Of a stretch of 13,137 bases of DNA, positions 1 through 6,599 are shown in pieces. The DNA comes from Pseudomonadota bacterium (GTDB lineage: Bacteria > Pseudomonadota > Gammaproteobacteria > Steroidobacterales > Steroidobacteraceae): the NCBI GenBank assembly GCA_023433515.1, contig JAEZCN010000166.1:1-13137 (forward strand), in the 5' to 3' direction. The notes below the pieces were generated by a model. The model worked only from the letters and a program-made list of their open reading frames with translations. It searched no databases and had not been told where the DNA came from. Every line of letters begins with the position of its first letter. Positions within the stretch are counted from its first letter, which is position 1. The position numbers and the translations under genes are program-made.

Positions 1-2103
1 GCCGAATGGGCGCAAACTCCCGAGCGCATCGCGAAGCTGCGCGCCTCCGCCGACGTGGCCATTTATACGCCCGGCTCCGAGACCGGCATCCCGCTCTCGG
101 TGTTGCGCTCGTTCTCGCCAGCCGTTGGGTCGGAAGGGGTTCAGCCCCCGGAGGGGGCAGCCCCCCTGCTTTCAAATGGCGCGCTGCGCGACCGCGTGGG
201 CTCGGTCGTCTCCGGCCTGCTGAGTTTGTTAGGCATCGACGCGGACCCGATCGGCAGCCGCGAACACATCCTGCTCGCGAACATCATCGAAGGAGCATGG
301 CGCCAGGGCCTCACGCTCGACATGCACGGCCTCATCCAGGCCGTGCAGAAGCCGGCTTTCGACAAGCTCGGCGCGTTCGATCTCGAGACGTTCTTCCCCG
401 CCAGGGACCGGCTCAAGCTCGCGATGCAGATCAACAACCTCATCGCATCGCCCGGCTTCGCGACCTGGATGGCGGGCGAGCCGCTCGACGCGCAGAAGCT
501 GTTGTTCACCTCCGAAGGCAAGCCGCGCATTTCGATCATCTCGATCGCGCATCTCAACGATGCCGAGCGCATGTTCATCGTGACGCTGGTGCTGAACGAA
601 GTGATCGCGTGGATGCGCGCGCAGTCGGGCACGTCGAGTCTGCGCGCGATCCTCTACATGGATGAGATCTTCGGCTACTTCCCGCCGACGGCGAATCCCC
701 CCTCGAAGCAGCCCATGCTCACGCTGCTCAAGCAGGCGCGCGCGTTCGGACTCGGCTGCGTGCTCGCCACGCAGAATCCCGTCGATCTCGATTACAAGGG
801 CCTCGCGAACTGCGGCACGTGGTTCATCGGCCGCCTGCAGACCGAGCGCGACAAGATGCGCGTGATCGAAGGTCTCAAGTCCGCGCTGCCCGGCGGCGCC
901 GACGCTTCCGATCTCGAAGCCCTGATGTCGAATCTCACGCAGCGTGTGTTCCTGATGCGCAACGTGCACGACGACGCGCCGCTGCTCATGAAGACTCGCT
1001 GGGCGTTGTCCTATCTGCGCGGCCCGCTCACGGGGCCGGAAATTTCCCGCGTAATGGCCGCGCGCAAGTCGAGTGCGGCGACGGCGGCCCAATCCACGGC
1101 TGTCTCTTCTTCAGCCGCGACTGCCTCACCCGCAACCGCGCAGACTTCGACCACCAACTCGAACACACGTCCGGCCGTCGGCGCAGGCATCGCCGAATAT
1201 TTCCTCGCGGCCTCGCGCGGCAACGGTCCCGTGCTCTATAAACCCATGGTGGCCGGCTTCGCGAAGCTTCACTTTGTCGATTCCAAGCTCGGGCTCGACG
1301 AGTGGCAGACGGCCGGCTGGCTCGCCCCGTTCGACGACGCGAACGGTTCGTCATGGGCGGAAAGTTCGCGCGACACCAGTCTCAAGTCACGCCTGACCAG
1401 CGCACCCGTGCCCGACGCGGAGTACGGCGACCTGCCCGCGGCCGCGCTGCGAGCCGCAAGCTACCCGGACTGGGGCAAGAAGCTTCAGTCCTGGCTGTAC
1501 GAAACCGCACGCGCCAACGTGTTCGTATGCGACGCGCTCAAGCTCGCATCGAAACCGAGCGAAACCGAGGGTGACTTCCGCTCGCGCCTCGCACTCGCCG
1601 CGCGCGAGAAACGCGACGCGGCGGTCGCCGATCTGCGCAAGCGCTGGCAGACCAGGTTGCAGCAGCTTTCCGACCAGATCCGCCGGGCGGAGGAACGCCG
1701 CGAGCGGGAGCAGAGCCAGCTCTCTCAGCAGAAGATGCAGACCGCCGTGAACATCGGCAGCTCGATCCTGGGCGCTCTGTTCGGTCGCAAGGCGCTATCC
1801 GTCGGCAACGTCAGCCGCGTCGGGACGGCCGCGCGCTCCGCCACGCGCATCGGTCGCGAATCGCAGGACGTCGCGCGCGCCGAGGAAAGCCTCGAGGTCC
1901 TCAAGCAGCGGTTCGCGGATGCGCAGCGCGAGGTCGAAGCGGAGGTCGCGAAGCTCGAAGGATCGCTCGATTCCGCGGCGCTGGCTTTGCGCAGCGTCGA
2001 CGTACCGGCACGCAAGTCGGACATCGCGATCGGCGAAGTAGCGCTGGTGTGGACGCCGTGGCGCAAGGGTGCCGACGGCTTCCCTGCCCCGGCCTATCAA
2101 TAA
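1..2103 (+). CDS. HerA/VirB4-like P-loop ATPase, 5' truncated
   Basis: The frame is open to the left edge (first codons read AEWAQTPERIAK), so the true start and the Walker A motif lie outside the window; the in-frame GTG at 55 is internal. The visible part is 700 residues ending at TAA 2101-2103. A hydrophobic stretch ending in MDE (D221-E222 of the fragment) fits Walker B. It is followed by LLKQARAFGLGCVLATQNP and an arginine-rich GRLQTERDK, the pattern of the HerA/DUF87-type translocase core. After the motor comes a Ser/Thr/Ala-rich linker (about residues 354-390), a region I do not recognise, a charged coiled coil (about 535-580), a short Gly/Ala/Arg stretch, a second helical heptad-like segment (about 620-655) and a conserved-looking tail ending WTPWRKGADGFPAPAYQ. 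Family knowledge: such hexameric ATPases pump DNA or protein. The substrate here is unknown. The next gene starts 10 bases downstream, suggesting an operon. Confidence 0.8.
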   Translation, partial: AEWAQTPERIAKLRASADVAIYTPGSETGIPLSVLRSFSPAVGSEGVQPPEGAAPLLSNGALRDRVGSVVSGLLSLLGIDADPIGSREHILLANIIEGAWRQGLTLDMHGLIQAVQKPAFDKLGAFDLETFFPARDRLKLAMQINNLIASPGFATWMAGEPLDAQKLLFTSEGKPRISIISIAHLNDAERMFIVTLVLNEVIAWMRAQSGTSSLRAILYMDEIFGYFPPTANPPSKQPMLTLLKQARAFGLGCVLATQNPVDLDYKGLANCGTWFIGRLQTERDKMRVIEGLKSALPGGADASDLEALMSNLTQRVFLMRNVHDDAPLLMKTRWALSYLRGPLTGPEISRVMAARKSSAATAAQSTAVSSSAATASPATAQTSTTNSNTRPAVGAGIAEYFLAASRGNGPVLYKPMVAGFAKLHFVDSKLGLDEWQTAGWLAPFDDANGSSWAESSRDTSLKSRLTSAPVPDAEYGDLPAAALRAASYPDWGKKLQSWLYETARANVFVCDALKLASKPSETEGDFRSRLALAAREKRDAAVADLRKRWQTRLQQLSDQIRRAEERREREQSQLSQQKMQTAVNIGSSILGALFGRKALSVGNVSRVGTAARSATRIGRESQDVARAEESLEVLKQRFADAQREVEAEVAKLEGSLDSAALALRSVDVPARKSDIAIGEVALVWTPWRKGADGFPAPAYQ

Positions 2104-2107
2104 GGAG
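2102..2107 (+). promoter_or_regulatory. Shine-Dalgarno site overlapping a stop codon
   Basis: AAGGAG shares its first two bases with the TAA stop of the ATPase gene and lies 5 bases before the ATG at 2113. It fixes that start and suggests that the two genes are translated from one mRNA. Confidence 0.75.
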
Positions 2108-2112
2108 AAGAC

Positions 2113-2499
2113 ATGCAAGAACTCATCGATGCGTTGACGAAGCAGCTCGGCGTGAGCGGAGCGCAGGCCGAGGGCGGCGCCGCGGTGCTCTTCAAGGCCG
2201 CGAAGGACAAGTTGGGCGGCGAGGAATTCGGCAAGCTGCTCGGCGGCGTGCCCGGCCTCGGCGATCTCATGAAGAAGGCGCCGGCCACCGGCGGTGGCGG
2301 GCTTGGTGGGTTGTTAGGCGGGCTGGCGGGAGCCGTAGGCGGCAATGCCGGCCTCATCGCGACCATTGTCCAGGGCTTCGGCAAGCTCGGGCTCTCCGCC
2401 GACGACGCGAAACGTTTCGCTCCCGTCATGATGGGTTTCCTGCGCGGCAAGGTCGGACCCGACGTCGCCTCGAAACTCGAGAACATCCTGCGCGGCTGA
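2113..2499 (+). CDS. DUF2780-like small glycine-rich protein
   Basis: The product is 128 residues with no signal peptide. It has an N-terminal helical part (MQELIDALTKQLGVSGAQAE), a glycine-rich middle (about residues 58-80, GGGGLGGLLGGLAGAVGG) and a C-terminal helical part with FAPVMMGFLRGKVGP. This layout resembles the DUF2780 (VcgC/VcgE) family, whose function is unknown; the assignment rests on pattern recognition only. The ATG has a strong Shine-Dalgarno site overlapping the upstream stop, and yajQ begins 11 bases after its TGA. The gene therefore probably sits in one transcript with the ATPase and yajQ. The glycine-rich middle could form a flexible or membrane-associating segment, but nothing in the sequence proves this. 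Confidence 0.75.
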   Translation: MQELIDALTKQLGVSGAQAEGGAAVLFKAAKDKLGGEEFGKLLGGVPGLGDLMKKAPATGGGGLGGLLGGLAGAVGGNAGLIATIVQGFGKLGLSADDAKRFAPVMMGFLRGKVGPDVASKLENILRG

Positions 2500-2510
2500 A
2501 GGATTCACCC

Positions 2511-3002
2511 ATGCCCTCATTCGACGCCGTTTCCGAGCTCGACGGACACGAGCTCACCAATGCCGTGGACCAGGCGAACCGCGAGCTCACGCAGCGGTTC
2601 GACTTCAAGGACACGGGCGCCAGCTTCACGCTCAAGGAAAAAGAATTCATCGTGAGCATGAAGGCTCCCGCCGAGTTCCAGTTGAAGCAGATGCTCGACA
2701 TCCTGACGCAGCGTCTCGCGAAGCGCGGCATCGACGTTCGCTGCATGGAGAAAAAGGACCCGGTCACCAACCTCGCCGAGGCGCGCCAGGACATCCAGCT
2801 CCGTCACGGGATAGACCAGGATACGGGCAAGAAGCTGCAGAAAATCGTCAAGGAATCGAAGCTCAAGGTGCAGGCGCAGATCCAGGGCGACAAACTGCGC
2901 GTCACGGGCAAGTCGCGCGACGACCTGCAGGCCGCGATCGCGCTGCTCCGGAAGGAGGAGGAGCTGGACCGCCCTCTGCAGTTCAACAATTTCCGGGACT
3001 AG
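2511..3002 (+). CDS. yajQ: YajQ family nucleotide-binding protein
   Basis: The product is 163 residues, the usual YajQ length. It begins MPSFDAVSELDGHELTNAVD and ends with the family signature VQAQIQGDKLRVTGKSRDDL followed by PLQFNNFRD at the C-terminus. Family knowledge: YajQ proteins have two ferredoxin-like domains, bind nucleotides, and in Xanthomonas a member acts as a cyclic di-GMP effector working with a transcription factor. They are cytoplasmic. I chose the ATG at 2511 because it gives the exact family N-terminus and has AAGGA (2499-2503) 7 bases upstream; the open frame extends further 5' to 2049, but that part is out-of-frame overlap with the two preceding genes. Its TAG stop lies in a CTAG shared with the stop of the convergent oxygenase gene. 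Confidence 0.95.
   Translation: MPSFDAVSELDGHELTNAVDQANRELTQRFDFKDTGASFTLKEKEFIVSMKAPAEFQLKQMLDILTQRLAKRGIDVRCMEKKDPVTNLAEARQDIQLRHGIDQDTGKKLQKIVKESKLKVQAQIQGDKLRVTGKSRDDLQAAIALLRKEEELDRPLQFNNFRD
2999..3002. other. CTAG shared by two convergent stop codons
   Basis: The palindrome CTAG supplies TAG for yajQ on the plus strand (3000-3002) and TAG for the 2OG oxygenase on the minus strand (3001-2999). The two coding regions overlap by these 4 bases. No hairpin with a T-run is seen close to either gene end. Confidence 0.95.
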
Positions 3003-3565
3003 TTAGCCCCACCGGCCCGCAGCTTGATCGCGAACGTGTAACGCCCGACCGGGCAGTTGCGATTGGGCGGCTTGCCCGCGTGGCGGATGGCGCCATCGAA
3101 CAGCAGCAGCCGCGCGGGCCGCGGGCTCACCGCGATTTCCGCATCGCCCTCGTCCGTGTAGAACAGGGTCTCGCCGCCCCACTCCTTGTCCCACCTCTCG
3201 CACAGGTACCAGAGCGCGGTCAGCTCGCGCGTATTGGACACCGCGTCGACGTGTGTCAGCAGCGTGTCGCCGAAGGACGCGTAATTTGTGTAGGCCCGAT
3301 ACGGGGCGAAGCGCTCGCCCGGCCGCACCTGCGCGATGACGCGTTCGGTCGCGGGCCACAACGAAGTGCGCGGCAGGTTCTCGAGCGGCATCTCGCACAC
3401 CCAATGCCGGTACTCGATCGTGTCGGCACGCGCACTTTCGGTCCGGGTGAACGCGGCCTTCGTGATCGCGGAGGCATACAGCACGGCGTCCTCGGGCGGG
3501 ACGAGGCCATCGAACACGAACACGTCGCGGCCGGAAACCTTCGCGATGCGCGACGGCGAACTCAT
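2999..3565 (-). CDS. Prolyl-4-hydroxylase-like 2OG-Fe(II) oxygenase
   Basis: The product is 188 residues and covers a single double-stranded beta-helix dioxygenase domain. The metal and cosubstrate residues read clearly: H105-x-D107 in LLTHVDAV, distal H162 in AIRHAGKPP, and R175 in VGRYTFAIKL as the 2-oxoglutarate anchor. YLCERWDKEWGGETLFY between them is typical of the P4H-like group. Expected chemistry is Fe(II)/2OG-dependent hydroxylation in the cytoplasm, as no signal peptide is present. The substrate is unknown; P4H relatives act on peptidyl or free amino acids, but this is not evidence for proline. The ATG at 3565 overlaps the TGA of halogenase C as ATGA and has GAGGA 4 bases upstream; longer in-frame extension to 4114 is only overlap with the halogenase gene. 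It is the last gene of the minus-strand operon and meets yajQ tail to tail. Confidence 0.88.
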   Translation of the reverse strand: MSSPSRIAKVSGRDVFVFDGLVPPEDAVLYASAITKAAFTRTESARADTIEYRHWVCEMPLENLPRTSLWPATERVIAQVRPGERFAPYRAYTNYASFGDTLLTHVDAVSNTRELTALWYLCERWDKEWGGETLFYTDEGDAEIAVSPRPARLLLFDGAIRHAGKPPNRNCPVGRYTFAIKLRAGGAN

Positions 3566-5097
3566 GCCATCCTCGCCTTCAATTCGTCGGAGGCGCAGTT
3601 CGCGCGCAGCCAATCGTCGTGCAGCGGGTAGGTAGCCACGCGATTGGCGACATCGTCGTGCAGGATCGAGAAACGGCGCGCGAGTTCCGCGTCGGACGGG
3701 ATGTCCGCGAACGGATGATACGAGCGCGGACGCAGGCCCTGTCCATCCATGACGGCGAACCAGCTCGCTTCCTTGAACAGCACACCGGCCTCGATGATGA
3801 TGTTGCCGTTCCGCTCGTACATGTCCATGCGCTGCCTGAGCGAGTCCGGTAGTTTGGCCGCGCGGCAATGCCGCCAGAATGGCGTGTCCTCGCGCTCGGT
3901 CGCGGCGTAGTGCAGCACGATGAAATCGCGGATCTCCTCGAGCTCGGCGCGCGCGAGCGCGTTGAATCTGTCGATGGTCGCCGGATCGAAGCCGTCGCCC
4001 GGGAACATGAACAGGAAGCGCGCGATCGCGGACTGGATCAGGTGGATGCTGGTGGACTCCAGCGGTTCGAGGAAGCCGCTCGCCAGCCCGATCGCGAGCA
4101 CGTTCTTCGTCCACACTTCCTTGCGTCGGCCCGCCTTGAACCGCAGCGGGCGCGGCGCGCCCTGCGCTGCGCCGTCGAGCCGGCTCAGCAACAGGCTCGC
4201 TGCCTCGTCATCGGACATGAACTCACTGCAATACACGTATCCGTTGCCGATGCGATGCTGCAGCGGAATGCGCCATTGCCAGCCCGCCTCGCGCGAGGTC
4301 GAACGTGTGTACGGCGTCGTGGTCGGGAGGCGATCGCAGGGGACGGCCATGGCGCGATCGCAGGGCAACCAGTGACTCCAGTCCTCGAATCCCACCTCCA
4401 GCGTCTGCTCGATGAGCAGCCCCCGGAACCCCGAGCAGTCGACGAACAGGTCGCCCGCGATTTCGCGGCCGTCTTCGAGCTTCACCGACTCGACGAATCC
4501 ACTCTCGGAATTCTGCCGGACATGGACGATCTTCCCTTCCACGCGCCTGACGCCGTCTTTCTCGGCCATGCCGCGCAGGAAAAGCGCGTAGAGCCCGGCG
4601 TCGAAGTGATACGCATAGGCCATCTCCGGAAGCGGAATCCGGTCGTTGGGCTGGATCTTCCCGAATCGGCCCTGCCTGGACGCCACGCAATGCATGTTGA
4701 ACACATCAGGCAATCCGGTTCCGCCATGCAGCCGGTGCCTCAGCCAGAAGTGATGGAAATAGATGCCGTGCATCTGCACGCCGTAGTGGCCGAACGGGTG
4801 GATGTAGCGATGCCCGGGTCGCGTCCAGTCGACGAACTCGATGCCGAGCTTGATGCTCGCCTGCGTGGCGCGCATGAACTCGTTCTCGTTGATCTTCATG
4901 CCGCGATTGAAATCGGTGATGGGCGGAATCGTCGCTTCGCCCACGCCCACCGTGCCGATCTCCGCGGACTCGACGAGCTGGATCTGGTACGGCATGCCGA
5001 TCGACATCCGCGCGAATGCCGCGGCCGTCATCCAGCCGGCGGTACCGCCGCCGACGATGACGATTCTCGTGACCTTCTTCTGCATGGTCTCTGTCAT
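3562..5097 (-). CDS. FAD-dependent tryptophan-halogenase-like enzyme C
   Basis: The product is 511 residues, close to the length of tryptophan halogenases. The FAD-binding Rossmann motif is at residues 16-21 (GGGTAG) followed by WMTAAAF. VGVGEATIPPI (50-60), the catalytic lysine in ASIKLGIEFVDW (K83), DCSG (220-223), the halogenase signature WQWRIP (273-278) and the catalytic pair E347-S348 in FLEPLESTSI are all present. Family knowledge (PrnA, RebH): FADH2 and O2 give hypohalous acid, which the lysine delivers to the substrate; the Glu-Ser pair helps activate it. A separate flavin reductase is needed and none is visible here. The substrate is unknown; relatives lying beside TonB receptors in Brevundimonas (BrvH) and Xanthomonas prefer indoles and bromide. 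Both ends overlap neighbours by ATGA. No good Shine-Dalgarno site precedes the ATG, so translation probably depends on coupling to gene B. Confidence 0.93.
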   Translation of the reverse strand: MTETMQKKVTRIVIVGGGTAGWMTAAAFARMSIGMPYQIQLVESAEIGTVGVGEATIPPITDFNRGMKINENEFMRATQASIKLGIEFVDWTRPGHRYIHPFGHYGVQMHGIYFHHFWLRHRLHGGTGLPDVFNMHCVASRQGRFGKIQPNDRIPLPEMAYAYHFDAGLYALFLRGMAEKDGVRRVEGKIVHVRQNSESGFVESVKLEDGREIAGDLFVDCSGFRGLLIEQTLEVGFEDWSHWLPCDRAMAVPCDRLPTTTPYTRSTSREAGWQWRIPLQHRIGNGYVYCSEFMSDDEAASLLLSRLDGAAQGAPRPLRFKAGRRKEVWTKNVLAIGLASGFLEPLESTSIHLIQSAIARFLFMFPGDGFDPATIDRFNALARAELEEIRDFIVLHYAATEREDTPFWRHCRAAKLPDSLRQRMDMYERNGNIIIEAGVLFKEASWFAVMDGQGLRPRSYHPFADIPSDAELARRFSILHDDVANRVATYPLHDDWLRANCASDELKARMA

Positions 5098-6599
5098 CGC
5101 GGCTCGCGAGGCGCCGCGCTCAGGAAATGGCGCAGGAAATCGACGTTGCGCGGCATCGAGGCGGCGAGCTGCTGAATCTGCGCGCGCATCGCCGCGATTT
5201 CATGCGCGGGCAGCTTCGCGAGCGCGTCGCGGGTCTGCAGTTCGATGGCGTCGGGCCATTTCCCGCTGCCTATGAGCACCCAGGCCCAGTCCACCTCCTC
5301 GAAGATTTCCTGGTCGAGCAGGTTGATGCGGCCATTCGCCGCGTACAGGTCGAGCCTGTGCGCGAGACGCGCGGGCGGCTCGACGGCGCGCGTGGCGTCC
5401 CAGAACGCGCCGGCGCGCGAGGCTCCCGCCAGGTAGTGCGCGAGCGTGAAATCGCGCAGCGACTCGGCGTATTCGGCCATGACGCGGTTGTATTCGGCGG
5501 CCTCGATCGTGCTGGCGCAATCGCGCGGAAACAGCTCGATCAGGTTCGCGAGCCCGACCTGCGCCAGGTGCAGATCGGCGCCCGCCAGCGGCTCGAGCTC
5601 CACCGCGGAGGACCCTATTGCGACGCAGTTGCCCGCCCAGAATTCACGGCGTCGGCCAGCCGAGAAGCGCGCGAGCAGCGGCTCGCCGCGCAGGCCGGGC
5701 GCGAATTCCTGCAGCTCGGCGCGCGCGGATGCTTCATCCTGGAAGCGGCTCGAGAAAACGTGACCGTACATCGTCGCGTCCGCGACCGGTGCCCGCCACG
5801 ACCAGCCCGACGCACTGGCGACCGTGCGCGTGATCGCCGGCGGATCGTTCGCGGCGGGACCGAGCCCGGACCACATGCGGTCCGCGGGCAGCGATTCCGA
5901 CCAGTCCTCGCGCTCCGACATCGAACCCAGCAGCCGCGCATCGGGGCCCGAGCAGTCGACGTAGAGATCCGAGCCTACGGTCGAGCCATCGACCAGCCGA
6001 AGTGACTGAATGGCTCCGCTCTCGGCCCGCACCACGGCGCCGAGCGCCGCTGGCGCCTGGCCCACACCGAGCCGCGCGGCATGCTCGCGCAGATAACGCG
6101 TGTAGGGCACCTCCGCGACGTGGTAACCGTACGTGAAGCTCGCAGTGAGTGCGTTGCCTTCTCCCACCGGTCGCGCGAACCTGCCGAGGCGCGCGGCGCT
6201 GCCCGCCACGGAATATTCCTCGAGTCGCGCGGGTCGCCCGTCGAGTGCGTCGCGCTGGATGAGCCGGTAGAAAGGAATGCCGACGACCTCCCGGCCGACC
6301 TCGCCGTGAGCGTGCAAGTATCCGCTGCCCTCGCCCTGCCACTTCAGGTGCTCGCTCGCGATCTTGAACGTGGCGCCGGTGTGCTGGAGGAAGTGTGGCT
6401 CCGGAATGCCGAGTAATCCATGGAAGGCGCGCTGCGAGGGCAGTGTCCAGCGGCCGATGCGCGCATCGCGCGCGGGACCGGTATCGACCACGGTCACGGT
6501 GAGCTGGCGATGTCGCAATGCGCGCATCAGTCCGGCCGCGGTGATCCAGCACTCGGGGCCGCTGCCCGCCACCACGATGCTGCGTATTGACTCGCTCAT
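5094..6599 (-). CDS. Degenerate halogenase-like flavoprotein B
   Basis: The product is 501 residues, and the halogenase fold is recognisable from end to end. Retained are a lysine at the catalytic place (K79 in ATFKIASEHLKW), DCSG (215-218), a WxW motif reading WSWRAP (266-271), GRRREFWAGNCVAIG (315-329) and the C-terminal helical region with RDFTLAHYLAGASRAGAFW. Key positions are changed: the Rossmann motif is GSGPEC (12-17, third glycine replaced by Cys), VGEAT is IGRWT (48-52), and the catalytic Glu-Ser is A339-G340 in LEPLAGADL. It is therefore unlikely to halogenate by the PrnA mechanism. It could be a partner subunit of A or C, or a flavin enzyme with other chemistry. The frame is intact with no stop or frameshift, so it is not a pseudogene. 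I chose ATG 6599, overlapping the upstream TGA; an in-frame start at 6641 would add 14 unrelated residues. Confidence 0.85.
   Translation of the reverse strand: MSESIRSIVVAGSGPECWITAAGLMRALRHRQLTVTVVDTGPARDARIGRWTLPSQRAFHGLLGIPEPHFLQHTGATFKIASEHLKWQGEGSGYLHAHGEVGREVVGIPFYRLIQRDALDGRPARLEEYSVAGSAARLGRFARPVGEGNALTASFTYGYHVAEVPYTRYLREHAARLGVGQAPAALGAVVRAESGAIQSLRLVDGSTVGSDLYVDCSGPDARLLGSMSEREDWSESLPADRMWSGLGPAANDPPAITRTVASASGWSWRAPVADATMYGHVFSSRFQDEASARAELQEFAPGLRGEPLLARFSAGRRREFWAGNCVAIGSSAVELEPLAGADLHLAQVGLANLIELFPRDCASTIEAAEYNRVMAEYAESLRDFTLAHYLAGASRAGAFWDATRAVEPPARLAHRLDLYAANGRINLLDQEIFEEVDWAWVLIGSGKWPDAIELQTRDALAKLPAHEIAAMRAQIQQLAASMPRNVDFLRHFLSAAPREPR

Noticed and set aside
229..1092. A 287-codon minus-strand frame opposite the ATPase gene
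   Set aside because: The composition is Arg/His/Glu-rich without motifs, and the plus strand carries Walker B and other ATPase motifs at the same place.
2113..2499. Glycine-rich stretch of the DUF2780-like gene as a bacteriocin or RiPP precursor
   Set aside because: There is no leader/core layout, no double-glycine cleavage site followed by a short core, and helical regions flank the glycine stretch on both sides. Its neighbours are an ATPase and yajQ.
3868..5175. A 435-codon plus-strand frame opposite halogenase C
   Set aside because: It mirrors the codon bias of a clear halogenase gene and shows no recognisable domain.
5094..6599. Flavoprotein B as a decayed pseudogene
   Set aside because: The frame is uninterrupted, both start and stop overlaps with neighbours are intact, and several fold-defining motifs remain.
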